Origin: JAOUEA01 sp963825685
Lineage (GTDB): Bacteria; Actinomycetota; UBA4738; HRBIN12
Direction: 5' to 3'
Assembly: GCA_963825685.1 (NCBI GenBank)
Contig: CAWGUD010000001.1
Span: 38,270-102,269 of the forward strand
DNA length: 64,000 nt
A program made the position numbers and the translations under genes. The notes beneath the pieces were generated by a model, which saw only the letters and a list, made by a program, of their open reading frames with translations, was not told where the DNA came from and searched no databases. This document shows positions 7,039-16,941 of the stretch, one piece after another; the first letter of the stretch is position 1; the number at the start of each line of letters is the position of its first letter.

Positions 7039-9615
7039 ATGAGCGTGCCCGAGAAGCCGTCGCTCGACGGTCTGGAAGCGAAGTGGGACGAGTGGTGGGA
7101 AGCCGCCGGCACCTACCACTTCGATCGCACGAAGACGAGGGATCAGGTCTTCGCGATCGACACCCCGCCGCCCACGGCGAGCGGGTCGCTGCACATCGGC
7201 CACGTGATGTCCTACACGCACACCGACCTCGTGGCGCGCTACCGGCGCATGCGCGGCGACGAGGTCTTCTACCCGATGGGCTGGGACGACAACGGCCTGC
7301 CCACGGAGCGGCGGGTGCAGAACTACTTCGGCGTCCGCTGCGATCCCTCGCTGCCGGCCGACCCCGCGTTCGACGTCTCGAGGCTGGAGCGCCCCGACGA
7401 CGGCCCCGTCGCGGTCAGCCGGCCGAACTTCATCGAGCTCTGCGAGCGGCTCACGACCGAGGACGAGAAGGCGTTCGAGGCGTTGTTCCGGCGGCTGGGG
7501 CTGTCGGTCGACTGGCGCCAGACCTACACGACGATCGGCGAGGTCTCCCGTCGCGCGTCGCAACGCGCCTTCCTCCGGCTCGTGCGCAGCGGGCTCGCCT
7601 ACACGGCCGAGGCGCCCACGATGTGGGACGTCGACTTCCGCACGGCGGTCGCGCAGGCCGAGATCGAGGATCGCGAGGTCGCGGGCACCTACCACCGGGT
7701 CGCGTTCGACCTCGAGGACGGCAGCGGCCGGATCGAGGTCGAGACGTCGCGCCCGGAGCTGATCCCGGCGTGCGTCGCCCTCGTGGTGAACCCCGACGAC
7801 GAGCGGTACGCGCCCCTGGTCGGCGCGACCGCGCTCACGCCGGTGTTCCGCGTGCCCGTGCCGGTGGTCGCGCACGAGCTCGCCGATCCCGAGAAGGGAA
7901 CCGGCGCGGCGCAGATCTGCACGTTCGGCGACGTCACCGACGTCGTCTGGTGGCGCGACCTCGGACTGCCGGCCCGGGTGGTCGTGCGCCGCGACGGCAC
8001 GCTCGCGGGCGGCCGGTTCGGCGAGCCCGGGTGGGAGTCGCGCGACGCCGACGCGGCGAACGCGGCGATGGCGCAGCTCGAGGGCAAGGGCGCGAAGCAG
8101 GCGCGCAAGCAGATCGTCGAGCTGCTCCGCGACGGCGGCTGGCTCGTCGGCGAGCCGGAGCCCGTGCAGCACGTCGTGAAGTTCTACGAGAAGGGCGACC
8201 GCCCGCTCGAGGTGATCTCGAGCCGTCAGTGGTTCGTGAAGACGCTCGAGTTCAAGGACGCGCTGCTCGAGCGCGGGCGTCAGATCGCGTGGCACCCGGG
8301 GTTCATGGGCTCGCGTTTCGCGAGCTGGGTCGAGGGGCTGAACCAGGACTGGGCGGTCAGCCGACAGCGCTACTTCGGCGTGCCGTTCCCCGTGTGGTTC
8401 CCGCTCGACGACGCCGGCGAGCCGATCTACGACCAGCCGATCCTGCCCGAGGAAGCCGCGCTGCCGGTCGATCCGCTCGACGACGTGCCGCCCGGCTACA
8501 CGGCCGATCAGCGCGATGTGCCCGGTGGGTTCGCCGGCGACCCCGACGTGATGGACACGTGGGCGACGTCGTCGCTCTCGCCCCAGATCGCCGCGCGATG
8601 GGAGGACGACCCCGACCTGTTCCAGCGGCTCTTCCCGATGGACCTGCGACCGCAGGCGCACGACATCATCCGCACCTGGCTGTTCTACACGGTCCTGCGC
8701 GCCCATCTCGAGCACGACTCGTTGCCGTGGACGAACGCGGCGATCAGCGGGTTCGTGCTCGACCCCGACCGCAAGAAGATGTCGAAGTCCAAGGGGAACG
8801 TGGTCGTGCCGACCGAGGTCTTCGAGCGCCACTCCGCCGACGCCGTGCGGTACTGGGCGGCGAGCGCTCGTCTCGGCTACGACGCCGCGATCGACGACCA
8901 GCAGATGAAGGTCGGCCGCCGACTCGCGATCAAGATCCTGAACGCCTCGCGGTTCGTGCTCTCGATGGAGGCCACGCCCGGCGAGATCACCGAGCCGGTG
9001 GACCGGGCGATGCTGTGCACCCTCGCGTCGGTGGTGAGCGAGGCCACCGAGGCGCTCGACGCCTACGAGCACTCGAAGGCGCTCGACGGCGTCGAGCGGT
9101 TCTTCTGGGGGTTCACCGACGACTACCTCGAGCTCGTGAAGCAGCGCGCCTACGGCGCGCACGGCCCCGAGGGAGCAGCGTCGGCGATCGGCGCCCTGCG
9201 AGCCGCGCTCGACGTGCTGCTGCGCCTGTTCGCGCCGTTCCTGCCGTACGTGACCGAGGAGGTCTGGTCGTGGTGGCGCGAGGGGTCGGTGCACCGGGCG
9301 TCGTGGCCGGCCGCCGCCGAGGTGGCGGAGCACGCCGGTGGCGACTGCGACCCCGCGATCTACGAGGTGGCCGCCGCGGTGCTCTCGGCGGTGCGCAAGG
9401 AGAAGGCGCTCGCGAAGGTCTCGCTGAAGACGCCGGTCGACTCGATCACCGTGCACGACACGCAGGATCGGCTGCGCCTGCTGAGCCAGACCACGGCCGA
9501 CCTGCGGGAGGCGGGCAACATCCGGGCGATCGACCAGGCCGAGGCCGACGCGTTCGCGGTCGAGACGGTGCTCGCTCCGCCCTCCGAGCCGTCGCCGGAC
9601 GGCCCACAGGCCTGA
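7039..9615 (+). CDS. valS: Valyl-tRNA synthetase
   Basis: An 858-residue class I aminoacyl-tRNA synthetase charging tRNA-Val. HIGH is at residues 52-55 (SGSLHIGHV) and KMSKS at 580-584. The CP1 editing domain lies between them. The protein ends soon after the anticodon-binding domain and lacks the long C-terminal coiled coil of the E. coli enzyme, consistent with the shorter actinobacterial subtype. The ATG at 7039 gives the expected N-terminus (EAKWDEWWEAAGTYHFD). folC follows after 8 bp. Confidence 0.96.
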   Translation: MSVPEKPSLDGLEAKWDEWWEAAGTYHFDRTKTRDQVFAIDTPPPTASGSLHIGHVMSYTHTDLVARYRRMRGDEVFYPMGWDDNGLPTERRVQNYFGVRCDPSLPADPAFDVSRLERPDDGPVAVSRPNFIELCERLTTEDEKAFEALFRRLGLSVDWRQTYTTIGEVSRRASQRAFLRLVRSGLAYTAEAPTMWDVDFRTAVAQAEIEDREVAGTYHRVAFDLEDGSGRIEVETSRPELIPACVALVVNPDDERYAPLVGATALTPVFRVPVPVVAHELADPEKGTGAAQICTFGDVTDVVWWRDLGLPARVVVRRDGTLAGGRFGEPGWESRDADAANAAMAQLEGKGAKQARKQIVELLRDGGWLVGEPEPVQHVVKFYEKGDRPLEVISSRQWFVKTLEFKDALLERGRQIAWHPGFMGSRFASWVEGLNQDWAVSRQRYFGVPFPVWFPLDDAGEPIYDQPILPEEAALPVDPLDDVPPGYTADQRDVPGGFAGDPDVMDTWATSSLSPQIAARWEDDPDLFQRLFPMDLRPQAHDIIRTWLFYTVLRAHLEHDSLPWTNAAISGFVLDPDRKKMSKSKGNVVVPTEVFERHSADAVRYWAASARLGYDAAIDDQQMKVGRRLAIKILNASRFVLSMEATPGEITEPVDRAMLCTLASVVSEATEALDAYEHSKALDGVERFFWGFTDDYLELVKQRAYGAHGPEGAASAIGALRAALDVLLRLFAPFLPYVTEEVWSWWREGSVHRASWPAAAEVAEHAGGDCDPAIYEVAAAVLSAVRKEKALAKVSLKTPVDSITVHDTQDRLRLLSQTTADLREAGNIRAIDQAEADAFAVETVLAPPSEPSPDGPQA

Positions 9616-9623
9616 GCCTTCCG

Positions 9624-10912
9624 ATGGACTACGCTGCAGCGCTCTCCGCGCTCGAGGATCGCAAGGAGACGCGCATGGTGCCCGATCTGTCGCGCATCCT
9701 CGCGCTCGCGACCTACCTGGACGATCCGCAGCTGTCCTACCCGACGATCCACGTCACCGGCACGAACGGCAAGGGCACGGCCGCCCGGGTCGCCACCGAG
9801 ATCGCGTGCGCCCACGGGCTCACGACGGGTCTGTACACCTCGCCGCATCTCGAGTCCGTGACCGAGCGATTGTCGGTCTGCGGCGTCGACGTCACCGAGA
9901 AGGAGTTCGCCGAGGAGTTCACGCACCTGCAGCCGTTCCTGGACCTCGTCGACGGCCGGTCCGAGGAGCGGGTGACCTACTTCGAGGCGCTGACGGCCTT
10001 CGCGTACCTGTGGTTCGCCGACAAGCCGGTCGCCCTCGGCGTCTTCGAGGTCGGCATGGGAGGCACATGGGACGCCACGAACCTCATCTCGAGCGACGTC
10101 GCGGTGATCACCCCGATCGGCCTCGATCATCCGGAGCTCGGCGCGACGTTGACCGAGGTGGCGGGGGAGAAGGCCGGCATCATCAAGGACGGCAAGGCCG
10201 TGGTCGTGCGCGAGCAGGAAGCCGAGGCGCTCGCCGTGATCGAGGCTCGATGCGACCAGGTCGGCGCCTCGCTGCTCGCTCGAGTTCCGCGATTGGGAGG
10301 TCACCGAACGTCTGCAGGCGGTGGGCGGTCAGGCGTTCGCGGTGCGAGGCCTGCACGCCTCGTACGACGATCTGTACCTGCCGCTGTTCGGCGAGCACGC
10401 CGTCCGCAACGCGGCGGCGGCGCTCGTGGCGTGCGAGTCGCTGTTCGGCGAGGCCCTCGAGGAAGGAACGCTGCGAGAGGCGCTCGCGGGCGTGCGGTGG
10501 CCCGGGCGTCTCGAGGTCGTCGGCCGGCAGCCGGCGATCGTGCTCGACGGTGCGCACAACCCCGCCGGGGCCGAGGCGCTCGCGGTCGCGCTGCGGGAGT
10601 TCTTCCTCTGGGAGCGACTGCACCTCGTGCTCTCGATCGGCGCGAACAAGGACGTGGCCGGCATCGCCGCGCCAGCTCGCACCGCTCGCCGACGTGGCCT
10701 ACGCGGCGCGCAACGAGAGCGAGCGGACGGGCGACGCCACGCCGATCGCCGAGGCGTTCGGCGTCGAGGGCACGCCCGTCACGATCCACGGCTCGGTCGC
10801 CGAGGCGCTCGAGGCGGCCAGGGCGGCCGCGACCCCCGGCGATCTCATCTGCGTGACGGGCTCTCTGTACACTGTCGCCGACGCCCGCCGGGCGCTCGGC
10901 CTGACCACCTGA
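9624..10912 (+). CDS. folC: Folylpolyglutamate/dihydrofolate synthase (two frameshifts)
   Basis: FolC adds glutamate to dihydropteroate or tetrahydrofolate, using ATP. Visible motifs are the P-loop HVTGTNGKGT near residue 45, YTSPHLESVTER, the GMGGTWDATN box, and VLDGAHNPAG in the C-terminal domain. The frame breaks twice by one extra base each: near 10279 (restoring ASLL-LEFRDWEVTERL) and near 10671 (restoring GIAA-QLAPLADVAY). The corrected length is 428 residues, normal for the family. An essential gene carrying two clean insertions points to sequence error. It follows valS in the usual valS-folC-ndk order. Confidence 0.88.
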
Positions 10913-10966
10913 GCTACCGCGCCGGCCTCCGTGCCCGGCTCGATCCCGAGGAGACCGACGAAGCAC

Positions 10967-11374
10967 ATGGCGACCGAATCCACCCTGCTGATCGTGAAGC
11001 CCGACGGCGTGCGCCGCGGCCTCGTGGGCGAGGTGCTGCGGCGCGTCGAGGCCAAGGGCCTCGCGATCGAGGAGATGCGGCTGTTCACGATCCCGCGCGA
11101 GACGGCCGAGGAGCACTACGGCGAACACCGCGAGAAGCCGTTCTTCGGCGAGCTCGTCGACTTCATCACGGGCGGGCCGGTGGTGGTGGCGAAGATCACG
11201 GGCGACGACGCGATCACCTGCTGGCGCACGCTGATGGGACCGACGAACCCGGTCGAGGCGGCCCCCGGGTCGATCCGCGGCGACTTCGCCACCGAGATCG
11301 GCGAGAACATCGTGCACGGCAGTGACTCTCCGGAGTCGGCCGATCGCGAGCTCGCGCTGTTCTTCGGGGCCTGA
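10967..11374 (+). CDS. ndk: Nucleoside diphosphate kinase
   Basis: 135 residues; transfers the gamma phosphate between nucleoside triphosphates and diphosphates. The phosphohistidine is H117 in the NIVHGSDS motif, and the family N-terminus TLLIVKPDGVRRG is intact. The ATG at 10967 follows a GAGGAGA purine stretch about 13 bases upstream. It completes the valS-folC-ndk cluster. Confidence 0.96.
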   Translation: MATESTLLIVKPDGVRRGLVGEVLRRVEAKGLAIEEMRLFTIPRETAEEHYGEHREKPFFGELVDFITGGPVVVAKITGDDAITCWRTLMGPTNPVEAAPGSIRGDFATEIGENIVHGSDSPESADRELALFFGA

Positions 11375-11391
11375 CGGCGGACCGCGGCGAC

Positions 11392-13059
11392 ATGCCCGGT
11401 CTGCAGGAGGCCTTCGACCGCATCGGCGCCGCCCTCGAGCATCACCTCGAGTCCTCGCACGCCGCCGGCGCCGTCCTCGCGGTCACCGACCGCGAAGAGA
11501 TCCTCGGCGTCGCCGTCCGTGGTCATGGCCGACGTGGCCGCCGGCACGCCGGTCCGGCCCGAGACCCGGTTCCAGATCGGCTCGATCTCGAAGTCGTTCG
11601 CCGGCATCGTCGCGGTGCAGGAGGCCGACGGCGGGCCGCCTCGACCTGCACGTCAGCGTGAACGAGATCCTGCCGTGGCTCGAGTCTCCCCGAGCCGTTC
11701 GGCCCGATCACGCTGCACCACCTGATGCAGCACACGGCGGGTCTCGGCGATCGGCGAGGAGGACGCGCCGACGCTCGCGCGGCGCGCTCTGGCTTGCGCG
11801 GCAGTTCCGCCCACCACCGCGCCGGGGGAGCGGTTCTGGTACTCGAACGACGGGTGGAAGATCGTCGGCGCGTGCCTCGAGCACGTGACCGGCACGCCGA
11901 TCGATGACCTGATCGCCGAGCGGCTCTTCGGCCCGCTCGGCATGCGCGACTCCGTCGCCCGTATCACCGAACCGGAGTACCTGAGCGCACCGCCGTGGGC
12001 TACGAGCCCACCCGGTGGGATCGACCTCCGCAGCTGCGCCACACGCTGTCGCCCGCCGAGCGCATCGTGTCGAACACCGCCGACGGCTCGATCACGTCCG
12101 ACGCGATCGACATGGCCGCGTACGCGCGGCTGCTGCTCGCGCGAGGCGACGTGCCCGACGGTCGAGGCGGCCGCATCTCAGCGACGCGATGTTCTCGATG
12201 CTGACCGACGACGGGGCTCGACGACGGCGACGGCATGGCCGGTACGCCTACGGCTTGTCGCAGGAGGCCGTCGACGGCCATCGATGGATCGCGCACTCCG
12301 GCGGCATGGTGGGCTACACGGCGTTGCTCGCGGTCGTCGCCCGACGAAGGTCTCGGGCTCGTGATCCTGCAGAACGGCGGCGGCGACAAGCAGGGCATCG
12401 TCGCGGCGTACGCGCTCGCCGCGGTCCGCGCGAGCCTCGCCGGCGCCGAGTTCCCCGAGACCTGGGCACCGCCCGCGCCGACCGACGATCCCGAAGGCCG
12501 CAGGACTACGTCGGGCGCTACCTCGGCGACGACGGCCGGGCGCTCGACGTCGACGCCGTCGAGGACGGGCTCGGCCGTCACGATCGGGCCCCTCGACCGT
12601 GCGCCTCGAGCGCGATCCTCTGGCAGCCCGAGCGTGGGCGACGCGTTCCTCGTCGCGCACGACGCGCTCGATCGGTTCCCGTTGGAGTTCGCGCGCGACG
12701 CCGACGGGACGGTCGTCGAGGCGTTCCACGGGCAGACCTGGTTCCGCGGTGAGCGCTACGGGGCGGATCCCGCAGCCGCTCCCCGAAGAGCTCCTCGGCA
12801 CGCCCGGCTTCTACCGCAACGACTCCCCGTGGAGCCCCGTGATGCGCGTCCTCGCCCGCAAGGGGAAGCTCGTGCTTCAGTGGCCCTACGAGCAGCGGCG
12901 ATCGGGAGGCGGCACCCTGATCCCGCTGGACGACGGGTCGTTCGCGGTGGGTGCCGAGCGCGACCCGAGCCGGGTGCGCTTCGAGGGCGTGACCTACGGG
13001 GGGCTGACGACGTCGTGAGGGTGAATGGCGGTCGCTGGTACCGCTCGTTCGAGGAGTGA
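11392..13059 (+). pseudogene. Serine beta-lactamase/esterase-family protein, frame broken about 17 times
   Basis: Segments in all three forward frames assemble into one class C beta-lactamase-fold protein of about 550 residues. All catalytic motifs are present: the SxxK nucleophile in QIGSISKSF, the YSN motif in GERFWYSNDGW, and HSGG in RWIAHSGGMVGY. The C-terminus DVVRVNGGRWYRSF fits such proteins. About ten +1 and seven -1 changes are needed to read through. Sequence between the breaks keeps good coding character and no premature stops. That fits local base-calling error better than old decay, but a recent pseudogene cannot be excluded. Members of this family include D-aminopeptidases, esterases and beta-lactamases; the substrate is unknown. 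Confidence 0.65.
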
Positions 13060-13580
13060 TCCGGTTCCGGTCAGGCTCCCGTCGGCCGGATCCTCGCGCA
13101 CCAGCCCGACCGTCTCGCCGTAGGCCCAGACGTCGAACTCCGGGGGCGCATGGCCGAGCGTGGTGAGCGCCGTGGCGATCTGCGAGCGGTGGTCGCTGCC
13201 GTGATGGAGCACCTGGGCCAGCCGGATGCCCACGGTCGCGTGGCGCTCCACGTCGCTGCCCGTGCGGTCACCACCAGGTCGGCGTCGGGATCGAGGCCCC
13301 GCTCGACGATCGCCTCCCACCCGGCGGCGTTCGCGGCCGCGACCGTGCGCAGCTCGGCCAGCGACATCGCGTCGCCGTCGAGGTCGCCGTCACCGAGATC
13401 GCCGCCGGAGATGCAGAACAGGTACCAGTTGTCGGCGTCGACGAGGTGGCGCACCGTGTCGAGCGTGCTGCCGTAGATCGCGGGGACGTGCCGGGTGAGC
13501 TCCTCGTCGCTGAGGGAGTCGCAGCGATCGAGGAGCTGCTCGGTCGCCCAGGAGTGGTGGCGCAGGCCCTCGCGCAGCAT
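12994..13580 (-). CDS. DinB-fold metalloenzyme-like protein (one frameshift)
   Basis: A DinB/YfiT-type four-helix bundle protein. The N-terminal HHSWATEQLLDRC and the metal-site region VLHHGSDHRSQIATAL are seen, with one base missing near 13255 between them (…VVTAR then SDVERHATVGIRLAQ). Family members are thiol-dependent transferases or of unknown role. It lies just downstream of fabF on the same strand. Its 3' end, as read here, overlaps the convergent beta-lactamase-like gene by 66 bp; another uncorrected indel there could move the true stop to about 13060. Confidence 0.65.
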
Positions 13581-13583
13581 CGG

Positions 13584-14816
13584 TCAGACCGCCCGGAACG
13601 CGATCGTGGCGTTGGCGCCCCCGAACCCGAAGGAGTTCGACAGCGCCAGCCTGACGTCGAGCTCGCGCGAGGCGTTCGGCGTGACGTCGAGGTCGCAGTC
13701 GGGGTCGGGCGTCACGTAGTGGATCGTGGGAGGGATGAGGCCGTTGGCGATCGCGAGCGCGCACGCGGCGCCTTCGACCGCGCCCGCCGCGCCGAGCATG
13801 TGACCGGTCATCGACTTCGTCGAGGAGACGGCCACCGCGTGCGCGTGGTCGCCGAGCACGCTCTTGATCGCCGCGGTCTCGGCGGCATCGTTCAGCGGCG
13901 TCGAGGTGCCGTGGGCGTTCACGTAGTCGACGGCGGTCGGCTCCTCACCCGCGTCGGCGAGGGCCCACGACATCGCGAGCGCCGCGCCCGAGCCCTTGGG
14001 GTCCGGGGCGGTGATGTGGTGCGCGTCGTCGCTCGCGCCGTAGCCCGCGACCTCGCAGTAGATGCGCGCGCCGCGCGCCGTCGCGTGCTCCTCGCTCTCC
14101 ATGATCAGGGCGCAGCCGCCCTCGGACAGCACGAACCCGTTGCGCTCGGCGTCGAACGGGCGGGAGGCGGTCTCGGGGTCGGGGTTCTTCGTGAGCGCCG
14201 TCATCTGCGCGAACGCGGCCACCGTGAGCGGGATCGTGGCGGCCTCCGAACCCCCCGCGATCACGAGGTCGCTGTACCCGTCGCGGATCAGCCGCATCGC
14301 CTCCCCGATCGCGTGGTTCGACGAGGAACACGCGGAGACGGTGCAGTAGTTGGGTCCCGTGAGCCCGAAGTGCATCGCGATGTGACCGCCGGCCGCGTTG
14401 GCCATCAGCATCGGCACCATGAACGGCGAGACCCGGCCGGCGCCCTTCTCCCGCAGCACGTCGTGCTGGTGCAGCAGCGTCTGCACGCCGCCGATCCCCG
14501 TGGCGTAGATCACCGCGCCGCGCTCCGAACGCACCTCGGGAGCGCCGGCGTCGGCCCACGCCATCTTCGCGCTCGCGATCGCGTACTGCGCGAACGGGTC
14601 GGTGCGGCGCGCCTCCTTGAGCTCGAGGTGGTCCGCGACGACGAAGTCGACGGGGAAGCCGGCCACCGACACGGGCAGGTCGCTCGTGTCGAACGCCTCG
14701 ATCGGCCGCACCCCGTTGGCGCCGCTCGTGAGCCCGCTCCAGAACGCGTCGATGCCGGTGCCGACCGGGGTGACCGGTCCGATGCCGGTGATCACGACCC
14801 TGCGACGATCGCTCAC
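13584..14816 (-). CDS. fabF: Beta-ketoacyl-[ACP] synthase II
   Basis: A 410-residue condensing enzyme that extends acyl-ACP with malonyl-ACP. The Cys-His-His triad is complete: C163 in TVSACSSSNH, His in NAHGTSTPLND, and His in KSMTGHMLGAAG. The GTG start at 14816 has AGGAGCG upstream. It is the last gene of the fabD-fabH-fabG-acpP-fabF operon, 39 bp after acpP. Confidence 0.96.
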   Translation of the reverse strand: MSDRRRVVITGIGPVTPVGTGIDAFWSGLTSGANGVRPIEAFDTSDLPVSVAGFPVDFVVADHLELKEARRTDPFAQYAIASAKMAWADAGAPEVRSERGAVIYATGIGGVQTLLHQHDVLREKGAGRVSPFMVPMLMANAAGGHIAMHFGLTGPNYCTVSACSSSNHAIGEAMRLIRDGYSDLVIAGGSEAATIPLTVAAFAQMTALTKNPDPETASRPFDAERNGFVLSEGGCALIMESEEHATARGARIYCEVAGYGASDDAHHITAPDPKGSGAALAMSWALADAGEEPTAVDYVNAHGTSTPLNDAAETAAIKSVLGDHAHAVAVSSTKSMTGHMLGAAGAVEGAACALAIANGLIPPTIHYVTPDPDCDLDVTPNASRELDVRLALSNSFGFGGANATIAFRAV

Positions 14817-14855
14817 GGAGGGAACGCTCCTGTCCAGCGGCCGAGTCCGGCCGCG

Positions 14856-15107
14856 CTACGAGACGCCGAGCTTGGTCGCGACGAGGTCGACGGCCTGGCC
14901 GACGGTCTTGACGGACTCCATCTCGTCCTCGGGGATCTCGATGCTCCACTCTTCCTCGAGCGCGAGCACGGCCTCCACGAGGTCGAGCGAGTCGGCGTTC
15001 AGGTCCTCGGCGAAGCGCGCGTCGGGCACCACCTGCACCTCGTCGACGGCGAGCTGCTCCGCGAGCACCTTCTTCACCCTGGTCTCGATCTCCGAACGGT
15101 CGGTCAT
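14856..15107 (-). CDS. acpP: Acyl carrier protein
   Basis: An acidic 83-residue carrier protein. The phosphopantetheine attachment serine is S40 in DLNADSLDLVE. The ATG at 15107 is preceded by an excellent AGGAGGGG ribosome-binding site, fitting the high expression expected of ACP. It sits between fabG (65 bp upstream) and fabF. Confidence 0.97.
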   Translation of the reverse strand: MTDRSEIETRVKKVLAEQLAVDEVQVVPDARFAEDLNADSLDLVEAVLALEEEWSIEIPEDEMESVKTVGQAVDLVATKLGVS

Positions 15108-15172
15108 GTCGTCTTCCCCTCCTGCTTCCTGGTCCGCCCAAGGCTAGCGGGCGGAGCCCCCTCGCGACCGCC

Positions 15173-15910
15173 TCAGGCGGTCAACCCTCCGTCCACCGGG
15201 ATCACGGCGCCGTTCACGTACGACGCCTCGTCCGACATCAGGAACCGGACGACGGCCGAGACCTCCTCGAGATGCGCGGTCCGCCCGAGGGGCGTCTTGT
15301 CGACGTAGTAGGCGCGCGCCCGCTCGTCGAGGTGCGACGTCATCTCGGTGTCGACGAGCCCGGGGCAGATCGCGTTCACGGTCACGCCCTTGGTCGCGAT
15401 CTCGCGCGCGAGCGACTTCGTGAGCCCGAGGAGCGCCGTCTTCGATGCGGCGTAGACCGTCTGTCCGGCGTTCCCGTGCAGGGCGACGGCGCTCGAGACG
15501 TTCACGATGCGGCCCCACTTCTCGCGCAGCATGCCCCGCATCGCGGCCTGCGCGCAGAGGAACGCGCCCTTCACGTTCGTCGTCATGACCTTGTCGTAGG
15601 TGTCCATCGAGTACTTCAGCAGCAGGCCGTCCTGGCTGAACCCCGCGTTGTTCACGAGGCCGGTGACGTTGCCGGCCTCCTCGGTGACCCGGCGGAAGCC
15701 CTCGGCCACGCTCGTCTCGTCGGTCGTGTCGAGGAAGACCGTGAGCCCGGGGGTGCCCGCGGACTCGAGGGCACCGAGCACGTCCTTCGCCGCGGCCTCG
15801 TCGCTGCGGTAGCCGACGGCGACCGTCCAGCCGGCCTCGGCGAGCGCGACCGAGCACGCGCGACCGATGCCCCGCGAGGCGCCCGTGACGACGGCGACCT
15901 TCGACGTCAT
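15173..15910 (-). CDS. fabG: 3-oxoacyl-[ACP] reductase
   Basis: A 245-residue short-chain dehydrogenase reducing 3-ketoacyl-ACP with NADPH. The cofactor motif is TGASRGIG (residues 9-16), NNAG is at 87-90, and the catalytic residues are S140, Y153 and K157. The start overlaps the fabH stop as ATGA. Context in the fab operon makes FabG far more likely than another SDR. Confidence 0.95.
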   Translation of the reverse strand: MTSKVAVVTGASRGIGRACSVALAEAGWTVAVGYRSDEAAAKDVLGALESAGTPGLTVFLDTTDETSVAEGFRRVTEEAGNVTGLVNNAGFSQDGLLLKYSMDTYDKVMTTNVKGAFLCAQAAMRGMLREKWGRIVNVSSAVALHGNAGQTVYAASKTALLGLTKSLAREIATKGVTVNAICPGLVDTEMTSHLDERARAYYVDKTPLGRTAHLEEVSAVVRFLMSDEASYVNGAVIPVDGGLTA

Positions 15911-16941
15911 GCGGTGGTCCCGGCGGGGGCCGACGACGTCTGCCCATCCGGCGACGGCAGGGTCCAGCGCACGAGCGTGGCGCCCCACGTGAGCCCCGCG
16001 CCGAAGGACGCGAACAGCACGAGGTCGCCCTGCCCGATCGTCCCGGCGCGCCATGCGCGGTCGAGCGCGATCGGGATCGAGGCGGCGCTCGTGTTGCCGA
16101 CCTCCGCGACGTCGACCACGGCCTTGGCCGGATCGATGCCGAGACGGTCGACGACGGCGCTCATGATGCGCGCGTTCGCCTGATGCGGGATCAGCACGTC
16201 GACGTCGTCGATCGTGTGCCCCGACTTCTCCAGCAGCTCGCGACACGCCGCGGCCATCTCGGTCACGGCCCGCTTGAAGACCTCGCGCCCGTTCGGCATG
16301 CGCACGGTGTGGTCGTTGGCCGCGACCGTCTCGGCGGAGGCCGGCGTGCGCGTGCCGCCCGCAGGCATCCACAGGATCTCCGCGGCGTTCCCGTCGGCGC
16401 CGAGGATCGAGCCCTCGATGCCCGCCACCTCCGACGCCCGCACCACCGCGGCGCCCGCGCCGTCGCCGAACAGGATGCAGGTGCCTCGGTCGGTGTAGTC
16501 GATGATGCGGCTGAAGATCTCGGCCCCGATCAGCAGGATCGTGTCGGCCATGCCGGCGGTGATGAAGGCGGCGGCCGCGCTCAGCCCGTAGCTGAACCCG
16601 GAGCACGCCGCGTTGATGTCGAACGACGGGCAGCTCACGCCCAGCTTCCGCTGGACCCACACGGCGGTCGCGGGGAAGATCGTGTCGCCGGTGATCGTGG
16701 CCACCACGATCATGTCGAGCTGCTCGGGCGCCACGCCCGCGCTCTCGAGGGCGCCGCGCGCCGCCTCCACGGCCAGGTCGCTCGTCTGCACCTCGGCGTC
16801 GGCGAAGTGACGGGCCTCGATGCCCGTTCGGTCCCGGATCCACTCGTCGTTCGTGTCGACGAACCCTTCGAACCAGGTGTTGGGCACGAGTCGCGGCGGG
16901 AGCGAGCTCCCCACCCCGGCGATGGTGGCGTGGCGCGTCAC
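15907..16941 (-). CDS. fabH: Beta-ketoacyl-[ACP] synthase III
   Basis: 344 residues; starts fatty-acid chains by condensing an acyl-CoA primer with malonyl-ACP. The nucleophile is C113 in NAACSGFSYGL, with the His in VLIPHQANARI and the Asn in EVGNTSAASIP. The GTG start at 16941 overlaps the fabD stop (GTGA), and its own stop overlaps fabG (ATGA), so fabD, fabH and fabG are translationally coupled. Confidence 0.96.
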   Translation of the reverse strand: MTRHATIAGVGSSLPPRLVPNTWFEGFVDTNDEWIRDRTGIEARHFADAEVQTSDLAVEAARGALESAGVAPEQLDMIVVATITGDTIFPATAVWVQRKLGVSCPSFDINAACSGFSYGLSAAAAFITAGMADTILLIGAEIFSRIIDYTDRGTCILFGDGAGAAVVRASEVAGIEGSILGADGNAAEILWMPAGGTRTPASAETVAANDHTVRMPNGREVFKRAVTEMAAACRELLEKSGHTIDDVDVLIPHQANARIMSAVVDRLGIDPAKAVVDVAEVGNTSAASIPIALDRAWRAGTIGQGDLVLFASFGAGLTWGATLVRWTLPSPDGQTSSAPAGTTA

